From Plumapathes pennacea (Eukaryota; Cnidaria; Anthozoa; Antipatharia; Myriopathidae), in the NCBI GenBank assembly GCA_964036295.1, contig OZ038471.1:16523184-16587183 (forward strand): a DNA stretch of 64,000 nt, in the 5' to 3' direction. The position numbers and the translations under genes were made by a program. This document shows positions 35,094 through 47,000 of the stretch, piece by piece. The notes under the pieces were generated by a model that was not told the DNA's origin, ran no database searches, and worked only from the letters and a program-made list of their open reading frames with translations. Position 1 is the stretch's first letter. Each line of letters begins with the position of its first letter.

Positions 35094-38000
35094 CTATACG
35101 TCGCTCGTCCTGTCATCGGGAAGAGTATCGTCCGGCGCGTCGTCCTTCGGCTCGTAGTCGGGTTCATCGTCGGCTTCATTTGTAGTTCCGAGGTCCATTT
35201 TCTTACTTAAAAGGCTTCGTTTTCCTGCAAAACATAAAAACATGAAACATTTAGTTCCTTAAAAAATTCACCGCTTTGCTAAAAACGGGTAGCAACTGCT
35301 GTTCTATTCATTATATTGTACACTTACCTTGAGAGTCCCCATAATATCCGCCTCTATATCCAACATTATAACAGACCAAGTTGCACACACGTGTAACTAT
35401 ATCGGGCAGGTTTGCCGTTTGGTTTCGAATATTTCTCAACTGAAGAAGATTTAAAAAATAACACCAAGAGTTACCCGCAAGTTCTTGAAGAAAAATGTGT
35501 TTCTAGGAAGTAACGTTGTAGTTCTCCGCACCAACTACCGTACCAACTTCTCTTCACCAAACGCTTTATTGATGTTTAACCCTTTCACTCCCAAGTTCAA
35601 CCTGTATACAATTTCTCCCGACCGTTTCAGAAAAAAATGTATGATTGAATGATGTAGCAACAATTGAACAATTAATCAGCTTTCATCTGTACAAGGTATT
35701 AAAAGCCAAGTTTTTCTTACTGTATGATGTATTTGTGGTAAGAAACTGAAGGAGAAGATTTAAGTTAATCACTCTTGGGAGTGAAAGGGTTAAAAACTGA
35801 TAAAGGATACAAGTAGCCGGGTGTTGAAGCTGCATACTTACATTATTCAACAGCTCCCTCGTAGCGTTAAGCAAGCGCTCGCTTTGGCTGTGGAAAATAA
35901 TGACAATATCCTGTCAAAGTGAAACACGCACACGTTGAACCCCGAGGGGGGGGGGGGAGTTACTCCTCAAAATTTTGGGTGGGAGTGTGCCGCCCGGGAC
36001 TGAAAACCCTTAACCTATATCAGACCAAAATTTGCGATTTTCGACCCTATTTCAGACCAAAATGTGCAATTTTCGACCGTATTTCAGACCAAATATCAAA
36101 ATCTCCGACCCTATTTCGGACCAAAAGTTAAAATTGATACCCTATTTCAGACTAAAAACGCTGAAAATGATACCCTTTGGGGCGGCACATAGCTATATGG
36201 CTCATATATGGGAGTACCCTCCCCCCCCCCCCCCCCCTGGGCTGCAAGGACACTGTAAATTTGGATTGTTCCGGAGAACAAAGTTCTCTTGAGAATTCTG
36301 TAAAATTCACGCGCACAAAAACTTAGCCGTCAAGAAGGAGAATACAACTTACTCAAACAAAGGGTCGGCATTAAGTTGCGTGTTATTTGCTGTGGAACAA
36401 AAATGAACATAATATCCATCAGCGACACAGGTTCAAAGTATTTAAATTTAAATTGAACATGCACAACAGTGCTCAACATTAAGGTTTTAGGTTGGTTGCC
36501 CTTCGGACTGTAGATTGACTTCAAGCCATAGAAAGTTTTATAATTTCTAGTTGCCCGGCCAAGAATTTACCTGCCCGACCAAAACTTTTGGTTGCCCCGG
36601 GCAATCGGGCAACCGTTAATGTCGAGCATTGCACAAACTTTATGCTTTCGACGGAACTGCTTACAAAAGTCTATTTCATTGAACGTATAATTGCAATCTT
36701 AGACTGCATCACGGACAAAAGATTATGATGACTGATGACGAATCGAACGTGACCAGGAGTCATCAGAACAAGGAATGGGTGGCAAAATATTTAAATAATA
36801 TAGCACCAGGTATCCCGTCGGGCAGCGCGGTGATACTTACCAACTAAAATTCTGATGATCAGCTGACAAAGCTGTAGATCAGAATAAAATGCAATAAAGA
36901 TGAGATTGCAGTTCTAGATGGCCTCTTTGCAACGACAACAACAATAACGGCAATAATATTTATACTTAGAAATGGACACGTTGGAGTGCGTTCAGTACTA
37001 ATTGACACAAATTTTAGGTTTCTTTGGAAATCAACCGTTGTCACTCAAAAACACCCAAATCCACAAAAAAAAAAAAAAAAAGAGAACCGACCCAAGTTGA
37101 TTTTGTTGGACCTGGCTTTTGCAATAAGTCTCGCCGCTCAAGTTGATTTTATTGCACCTGGCTTTTGCAATAAGTTTCGCCGCTCAACTCTGGTTGTATC
37201 AAAATCCAAATATCTACAACCAAGAATGTTCACGTGACCTACCTCGTCAAAGCACAGAAACTGTGTATCCTCAAAGTCTTGGAGGATACTGAATACAATA
37301 GAAAAAAAAACAAGTGATGAGAGGTGCCATTCCAAAATACAAATCACCAGTTTCAAGAGGAATATTGACAACAGAGAAACTGAGTTACCCGCTCTCCCTA
37401 CTTTTACTCCTAATCCTTAGTAATCCAGTGTTTGCAGTGCAACACCGTCATACTGGTATTGAGTTCCGTACCAACCAACCTCAGAGCGTTTCTTACAAGA
37501 TCAATATATAAGCTGAACAGGCCAAAGCTTTCGATTATGAAACTTCTTACACGGCAGCTAGTGAATTCATATTCGTGTGACGCGATAGCTCACTCGCATT
37601 TCAAAGCATTTCTGTGGCAGCTTTGCTTTCTCTTGTTAATGCGTAGAACAGAGGTTGTCATGAAAAGTAACCTTGCCGTGCTTACAAACTTGAAAAACTA
37701 TTCCCTTCCGAAAAACAGTTCCAAACACAAAAGAAGAAATATGCGCTTGTGCGTTCTCAGCCTTTGAGGTACGCTTGTCATTACAACGCTCTTTTTCGTT
37801 ATTTTTATCAAATACTACTTTTAAACCAACAAGGAATATCACAAAGTGTGAAGTTGTTCCTTTGTGTGAGCTAGTCAATCAAGTTGTCTGCTAACAAGTT
37901 TAGCATGTTCCTGTCTCTGCCGCTTACTCGATAAAGGTCTGTCTTCCAGGGACTACCTGAGTCACTGCAAACCGAGAAAAGAAAGTAAATAAGTAAGCGA

Positions 38001-41000
38001 ACTGGTAACACACCAAATGGCATCTTGCAAAAACATCGACAGTTATTTCTTAGTACCCACCGTTTCGGCATTTGTTATAGCAACGTCTCCTGTAACTGGA
38101 CCTCCTGTAACTGGATCTCCTGTAACCTGAGCGGTGGCGCCGATAGCTCCGGTAGCCCCAATAATGAGCGTCCCGTAGAGTTTCGACTTCCGGTTTCGTT
38201 TGAGGTTCGTCATTCGGAGCGTCGCTTTCCAAAAGGGTTGACACTGAAAGAAATTGGTAATTTCGGAAATAAAATGCATCGGCGAGACGCGAGGATTAAC
38301 TGACTGACTTTCTTACGACCAATGTGATCCCTATCCCATCAACTTATTTCAACAGTTCTGGATATATAAAAATCGGATTCCACGTGAACAGAGATTGCCT
38401 GTGTGGCAAGCGTTTCCCCTCGATACGAAGTACATTCGACGACTTTTTCGATTTTGGCCGCGCGAAACATGAGTGCTTGCCCCGATTTTCGTGCGGTCAA
38501 AAATTTAAAAAAGCGGAAACGCTTGATACCAGACTAGAACAGATATTGCTGATAACGTTGTAGAGTGTCGGACGTTACTAACCTGGTTCGTCAGAGATGG
38601 TAGCTGCTATGGCCCGCACACTAGTTTGCTGTACAAAATAAAAACAAAACATAAAGTTATAAAACTGCGGGGGAGGGGGGGGGGGGTACGCTTAGGACGT
38701 GGGAGGGGACGGAGGCGAGACCGGGCAAAGCATAAACTTTTGCAATTTATCAAAATCAAATACTGGTATCAGCCGTGCAAAAACTCTCAAAGTATTGACT
38801 TTTTACCCTTTCACTCTCAAGTTTAGATTCTTTAAACATTTTAATAACAAAAATGTATAAGGGATATAGTGAGAACTGAAAGTTTAATCATCTAAGCCCA
38901 AGCTATCGAAAATTCTCCATACTATATGATATATGATATATTTGCTGAGAAACTGAAGGAAAAGTCAAAGTTGATCAGAATAATATGAGACTAAATAGAG
39001 AGTGTACGTTGATATCATCACCCAAATCATTTCTATTTTCCGCTTTGCAATTTCGAGTTAAACTGCCAATTCCTCATTCTTGATGCGGTTTTCTAGAAAG
39101 TGTTTGAAACCTGAAATACACACCGTTGTCCTGTGCGCGGCCAGCACGGCCAGAGCCGAGTTTATCTGACTGAGGAAGAACAGAAGGTGAAAGTTTAGAA
39201 TTGCTGCTCTAAATGTATAAACGATAAGTGACTAGTTATGTGAAATCAAATGCGTTTCATCAGTACAATATCCAGGTGTCCAATTTGTTCACGTTCAATG
39301 TAATGATTGAAATGAAGTCTACCTTGTCCACTACTGTATGCAACAATCTAAAATGAACAGTAGGTTGGTTGTGATCGTCCGGGTTAGAGTAGTCTCCAGA
39401 AAGACTGTTGTTGGTGACTGACGTTTCGACTACCTGAGCGGAAGTCATCTTCAGAGTCAAGGCATCTTCAGAGCCATCTTCAGAGTCACTTGACTCTGAA
39501 GATGACTTCCGCTCAGGTAGTCGAAACGTCAGTCACCAACAACAGTCTTTCTGGAGACTACTCTAACCCGGACGATCACAACCAACCTACTGTTCACACT
39601 CCTGGGTTCAAACCATTTGCCAAATCTAAAATGAGTAACGAACAATCGAACCTCAAATATATAGGTACTAATAAATTATATATAAAATATCACTGTTTAA
39701 TCAATGTTTAATAGAGATCAGAAGTCCGGTTGTTCAACTGATTAAGTTAATCCAGGATTAACCAAATTTTTCCGTTCGTCCTTTTGCAGACAACTGCAAA
39801 TTTTTGTTCAAAGACCAACTAAAGAGGTTTCTTTTAACTCATTCAAAACTTATCAAGTGCGCTGAGTTCTGAGCGAAACCTTCCTGTTTTCAGGATTAAA
39901 ACTGACAAAACGTTTGCTGCTAATCCAGGAGTATCCTAATCCTCTCTTGAACAACCTGGTCCAGTTAAATAACACTAGTGGTTCGCGAGTGATTTTTTAG
40001 GGGTTAGGGTTAGTTCACTTGTTTTTTACCAACTTCGATGTATTCATTGTTCAACGCAGGTCGGTATATAATGGAGCAGAAGAGCCAAGATTCGATGAAG
40101 GTAAGTAAATTTATACGTTACAAATATGCAGCATGAACTTAGAACGTACGCAATAATGCCTTCACTGTTTGGTTCTGGTGGTAAAAAGAAAGACAAAAAT
40201 TAATCAGTAAAGTTAGTATAACTGACTCAGGTACAGCTTGAATTATCAACGTGTTAGCAAACTACTAGTGATTGCCGAATTGAGCAGGGGAAATAATTTC
40301 TGGTCTTTAAAACAGGTTAGTTACAGGAGGGCTATACGTAGTTAAACAAAAATGTTAATGGGATGTAAACCCAAAAGTTTCCAAATAACTGCGGGGTTTG
40401 CCCATTTGTACCAAGCTAAAGCGCGCCAATGTACAAACACGTGGTAATATTCAAAGAAAAGAGATACTCACTGCCTGTTATGCTGTCCCGAAGATTTGCA
40501 AGCTGTGAAAGTTTAATAAAAACATGTCAGCAATGCACGCTAGGCAATTCCCCTCAGAAACGGGCCTAAGATCGAGGCCTCAGAAACGGGCCAAAGCAAA
40601 GTGACTAGTTCCCAGTTACACTCACCGCCGCGGCCGCGTCCGTTCCTGGTAACAATGCCTTATCGACGATACTGCAATAAAAATGTCGATATCATCAATT
40701 ATAGAGTTCTAGACTAGAAATACGATAATCGCATATACCCCCTCACTCTGCCATTGATGGGACTTTTACTTTTGGTAACTCCCAATAAGAGTAGCCTTTG
40801 TTTTACCGAAATGTTGACTCAATCTTTTCTTCGAACTCAAGTGCTACACGCAAAGGAAGGAGAAAAAGAATGGTGTGTGTTATACTTTTGCGTTGAAAAA
40901 AGAATCGATTGCGTGACGAAGTACGTATTTCCCACGGTCGGCACGTCAAATTAATTCATACAGTCTGCCAAGCACGTTCTCGAAATTTAATACTCAAAGT

Positions 41001-44000
41001 TTGAAGTTGGTCGGCCGTCGTAGTACGGGAAAAAAGGAACACTGATTTTCTAATTTCGAATTCATAGGCAGTACAATTAAATAGGCTTCCTGTGCGATTT
41101 GTTTTTACTACTGCATGCACCAGACTCAGGCATGCATATTTAATAGGCTCGAATTGTTTTGTATTTGAACCCACTCAAAACAGCAAAATTTCTCCCAGAA
41201 TCAAAGCAAAACTTGAACAGTTTACTTCAAATTATACACGGGCTTCAGACCCAGTAATACTTCTAAGGGCTTGTGAACGATTTTCGCTGCAATCACCGCG
41301 TGTCAGATTACAGAAAAATAAGACATCTGACTAAATTATTCAAGACTCCAAGTTCCGATTGCTCTGAGCAAATACGGTAGCTGAAACTGGCGACAGAAGC
41401 GTAGTAAAACAATACTTCGAGGGAAAATGATCAGCATACAGATTTTAATACATTCTTGAAGTGATCGAGTTACAAAATATATATTTGTCACGGTGATTGT
41501 TCGATTTCCACTGACTAACCTTTGTTGCTTGTCCTTTCTAAATAAGTATCTGAGTTTAACACAAAACGGCGTCTGAAGCTCCCGATTTGCCTTCAAGCAC
41601 TGTTCCCTTTGCGGAGTTGTCTGTGTTTCCCGCTTCTGTTCATGTCGCTTTTGTCTTAATTTGCGGAGTCTTCTCTTCGGCCCGCTTTTTCTCCTGAAGT
41701 TTCCGATTTGCGTTCAAGCGCTGTTCTCTTTGCGGAGTTGTCTGCATTACCCGTTTCTGTTCATGTCGCTTTCGATCGGCATTCATGCGCTGTTGTTCGC
41801 TCGTTTCACGATTTCGCCTTGCTCGTGCCTGTTCCCTTCTCATTTGAAGACGAGCTTCGCGAGACTGTTGTGTTTCAAGTTTTTCAGTTAAGTTTTCCAT
41901 TTTCGTGAACGCAGCTACAATATATTGTTGCTTCGTTCAAATCTAAATGCTTCGTTCAAATCTCATCTCTAAGTTATTCCGAGTAAAACAACAGGGCACA
42001 CGTGATCGATCCGGCCTTTGTTATTGGTTAGCGGGGTAACCGCGCCTAAAGTCGTACGACAGACTGACTGACTGACAGACAACGTTAAATTTCGAGATGA
42101 CGACAGGCTTGGAGTCCCCAAGTAGGCGGTATAATATTGCTGCATTAGTGTCGTGAGTATTTCCCTCACTTCGTTCGGGGATTAAGGAAAATGAGCTCTT
42201 AAACACTAGAATGGTGAAAACGGATTAAATTTTTGAGTTCACGGCTACTCCCGTCGATAAGCGCAGTTAAGTCATGTCAACTTGCAAATAGCCGAACCTG
42301 ATGAGAGCTATACAGATAAAAATGCACAACTGTTTTTTCACTCCGAGTCATTATATTTGTCTGTGACGACTTTTCTTGTGCGAACCTCGGGAAACTTGGT
42401 CCTAAATGGCACCTCTTCTAATCCTAACCTCTTAGTTCGACATTTCTAATGTAAAGCTTATCACCAAAGTAATACCTAGTTGGGCATGCGCAGTGCGTTG
42501 ACTATGTCTCCAAGGAAACAAGAATCGCGTGATAATAATTATGGCCTGGGTCGAGTAAACGTAATGCTAAGTGTTTGTTTACTTACAGAATCAGCTCTGC
42601 CGGTGAGGCTGAAAAATAAATAAATAAAAAACATTTTGTTTTAAGGTACCCATTATAGTATCCCCTCCCATCCCTCCCCCAGTAAGACTTGGTCTTTGAA
42701 TAATCGTTATACAGAAAATGCTCCACTCCCAAGCTCAAAATGCAGATTCTCTCAACCTTTTAGGAAGAAAATGTTTGAGTGATGTAGTATCCATTGTGTA
42801 CAATATATTATATTTATTATATAGACACGAGTGTTTTTATACTGGAAAATATACCGTGCGTAAAATCCATATGAAACTACATCCGGGACCCGAGTGGCGT
42901 ATTTTCCATACTGGCCTCACTAGTGAGGATATCGTTGGCATCATTTCCCGCTTTTGCACGGTTGTTTGTGCAATTTCTCGTAAAACACTTGTGTCTAATA
43001 TAATAAAAAGAAAATTACACGGCGGCTTGAAGATATGGATTTTATTTTCTCGTGGTAAAATAAAATAAAATTCATATCTTCGCGCCGCTGTGTAGTATCC
43101 TCTATATATGGAAGGAGAGAATTAATGTTGATCACTCTTGGGAGTGAAAGGTCAAAACACGGTTAATTTGTTTTTAATCAAAAATACCAGGCCACTATCG
43201 AGTGAGTCGCGTCACTCCAGGCGTTTCTCAAGACTTCAAATCGCGCTCTCTGAAGTCGCTCGCCTTGCAATCCATAATTTTTGTTGAAAACCATTTCCTT
43301 CATTTGAACGAGTATTATTTGTGACGGGCAACACGTGTTTAACATACTGACTACTCTATCCGTTAGTTTAATGGAGTTCCGTTAGCTTTCTCAACTCTGT
43401 TATTGGGATATGTAATCTATCACTACTTACGGCCCTGAGCATCTGCGCCATCCGGTAAAAACATGCTGCCGAGCAGGGCCACCTGTGGGTGAACAGAACA
43501 AGTGTGTTATTAAAGGATTATTCCAGTTGCTAAGGCAGGATCAAACCTTTTACGATGCCGCTGCATCTGTTCTGGTCGTGTTTGACGCAGTTCAGACAGA
43601 TCGAATCTTAGTTTGTATTAAATCGTTGGAAGCACACTAATAATCTGAAACTGTTCCCCACGCCCCAGCTCGGCCAGTTTAACTTCAACCAATGTCATTT
43701 GTGCGCCGACTGATCAAGGCTGCGTTCGATTGGGTCTATCGTGGAATAAGAATAGCTACAATGACCCAAAGCTTTGCTTGTTCTGGGGGAGATTTTGTTT
43801 GAAATTGTTTTAAAAACTTCCATGCTTTCCTTTTAAACAGCTCCCGATTCATCCTAACCTAAATCAGCTAAATCAACCCCGAGCCAGAGAATTATTGCTA
43901 TTCACATTCCGGTCTATTCTGCGACCCAAGTCGATTTGTAACACGGTCATGGCTCTTACCATGGCGATGAGAACTTTCTTGCCGATCATGATGGAGTCTT

Positions 44001-47000
44001 CTGAATCCTTTGAACAACTGAGTAAGCATTGGCAGCAGGGTCATATATATACTGAGTCGCAGCCTGGTGGAAACCACAAACACGCTGGAAACAACAAGGG
44101 CAATATGTGTAAAGGATGCATTTATTTACGTGATGTTTTCGCTCAGGATTGTTTCGGATCGATTTAAAAATCAAAACACAAACCACATAAATGCTAATAC
44201 AGCTTTTGACCAATTGCAGCATCATGTTTCAGATTCCTATCTGAGAACAAAACACATCCGTGAGAAAAACGATGTGGGAAAATGATAACAAAAGAATTTA
44301 TCGGAAATGAAAGAATCTTATTTTGTGCTGAGCAATGTGAACTCAGAATACTCTGAGAATAAGTGCCTGAGCTTTACGTAAGGGCGTTTCCGTCACACCC
44401 TCCTAGGTGCAGCTCGTCTTTCCGTACTCGGGACACGTTTTAGGACTCAAAAGTCTCTTACGAAGCTCGGCAAAGTGCTAGAACACCCCAATGTAAAATC
44501 CCATTGGCCAATATTTATCGTTCACCGCCGGTTTTATTCTGATTTTGGATTGGCTTGAAGGAACTGAAACGGTAGTGAAAGATCGCAAAACGACATCCCA
44601 AAACCACAAGACAATAAAATCAATGCAAGCCGCGGCAAATTCCAATATTTTTTGTTAACAATGACTTCAAAATAGATTAAACGTGCAAACCGAAGTGAAA
44701 GAAACGTAATATTGTATGCGAAACCAGTTTTAGAATTGTAGAAGATCGTATTTCATGGTTATCAAAAGAAAAACTATGCATTAAAGAAGCTGTACTGACC
44801 AATTATTATTGGTTAATTTACAACAACAACAACGAAATGAACGACGACAACATTAAATTTTGGGGATCAATTCACCGGGAAATGAACCAAATCATTCTGA
44901 TTTCTGACTTTTCCTTCCGATTCGATACAAAACCGCGCCAAGTTGTATGTCCGTTTAATTTGACGCACGCAAGTTTCGCAAGTTTTTCTTTGCTGCGTTC
45001 CCGCACAAAGCACGAAGCTTCTTTTAAATCCAATACCAGATCTAGAGAGAGCACGATTCTCCTATTTAAAGTCCACTATGACTTCCGCCCACTTGCAAGG
45101 ACAACGGCCTGCGTCGCATCCGACCTGAACGCCACGGACTACACACTGTTTCGTTGAACTTAAAGTTGTTATATGTATTTTTAGGGTTAATTTTCCAAAA
45201 AAGTCAGATCTGAGTTTGCAGGTCCTTGTATTCTGTTGTCAGTGTAAGCGACCCTTGCCTTCAGTCAGGCGTTCAGTGTAAAGAATGTAATAGTGGACTC
45301 AGTCTTAGTCTGATAACATTTTGCAATGAACACCGTGATTTTTAGACTACTCCAGATGGTAAGGACTTTGTTTTATCAAAATTCTGTTAAGTCATTCCCA
45401 TGGTAATTCACAGTAGCAATACAAGAAACCTTAATTGCCTGATCATATTCGATCCGTATTGAAGACATGCACGGGTGCTTTCTCAAGGATGTTTACATGA
45501 AGCTCACGTAGTAATTTTTTCGCGCATCGTTTTCTTCTTCTACCCGACTCGTGCCGTGTTTTCAAGATGGCGGTGATAATTCATCTTTAATAGTTCGATG
45601 ATATCATATACATAGACTGCCATGAGCGTTACCATCGGTCGCATCGTTTAATAACTCGAAAGAATCGCTGATAAATGCATTAAAAAGTGTGTCAATATAT
45701 AAAATTATTTGAATTAAGGCTTGTTGAACTTGAAACACTCGAAAGCCCTAGAAAGGCGTGGTACACACTCCACCGAAAAGGAATTGGTATGCTCTCCAAG
45801 GCGTTGTTTAGTTTCCTCAATTACATCAGGCGCAGGAAAATAAAATCAACCGTGAGAATCACGAAAGGCGGAAGGCATCACGCGAAAGCACCAGCATCTA
45901 TTTAATATCCAGAGCTTTCATTGCGCATTTATCTTGAGCCCGAGTAATTTCAGGTTCAGTTCAAATCTTTTTAAAAGAGTGCTTGTTACGAACACACTTG
46001 GAATTGACACAAGGTATTGTTTGTTTTACCTGAACTACTGTGAATAGATCTAATTCAAGAGTCGGCAGTATTACAAGGTCACAAGAGCGAGGAATCCATC
46101 AGCCAATATTTGGTCCAATATTAGCGAGAACGAAACGAGTTATTTTGTGTCGTGACAAGCGAGCATGCGCAAACTATGTCCGCTGATGTTGACATTCTGA
46201 CGGGCTTGTAAACAAGTGATGATTCAGTGAACTTAACAGCCTGCGAAGCAAGCGTTTCCGCAGGTTTCTGAGCGCATACGACTTTTTCGAGTTTTGGCCG
46301 CGCGAAAATTGGGGCGAGCGCGAAAAGGACGTGAGGGAGGAGGGAGGTTCCCTTCTACTCCTCCCCCTCCCCCGCGCTCCAATTTTTGCGCTCGCCCCAA
46401 TTTTCGCGCGGCCGAAAATCAAAAAAGTTGTCACGTACGCTCAGAAACCTACGAAAACGCTTACTTCGCAGGCTGTGAACTTAACTGTCTGCTGTGTGTT
46501 GAAACTACGTGGACACTCAATGGAGTAGAGCACTTTGTTTGATTTTCGACGGAAAACTGTGTATTGTTTGTGGACATCATGATATGATTCACTTGCTAAG
46601 TTTCATTTGTGCCCGCACAGGGGGAGAGAGGGGGTATAAATATGTCACTTTTTAAATCCAGGATGATACTTTAAAGGGCTGAAATTATCAGTCAAACACC
46701 CCCTCTCTCTGTGGAGATTCTTTTGACGCACCCGCCATGTACCCGGGGTCAGTTTTGTAAATGAAGTGATGGAACACCAAGATGTATACAGACGCCCCTA
46801 ATTTGTTTGTTGAAAAGCAGTTTTCTCTTAAGAGTTTATGCAAGTTACTGACTGCAATACAGAAGCATAGTCCTTAAATATTCAGTATTTCTTTGACTTT
46901 AATCGTGGTAAGGGTGAAGCTCAAATCTTGAACTGTATCAATCTGGAAACTGAGCTAAATGGCAGAAAGTCGACGATGTCACAAAAAAGTTCCATGGAAC

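Noticed and set aside
39260..39711. Two divergent frames with the same peptide (MTLKMTSAQVVETS...)
   Set aside because: They are the two arms of one palindrome; the peptide is a repeat by-product.
39763..39793. Candidate 31-nt exon that would bridge the phase gap in the long gene
   Set aside because: Splice sites and phase (1 to 2) fit, but the surroundings look repetitive and there is no protein evidence, so it was left out of the model.
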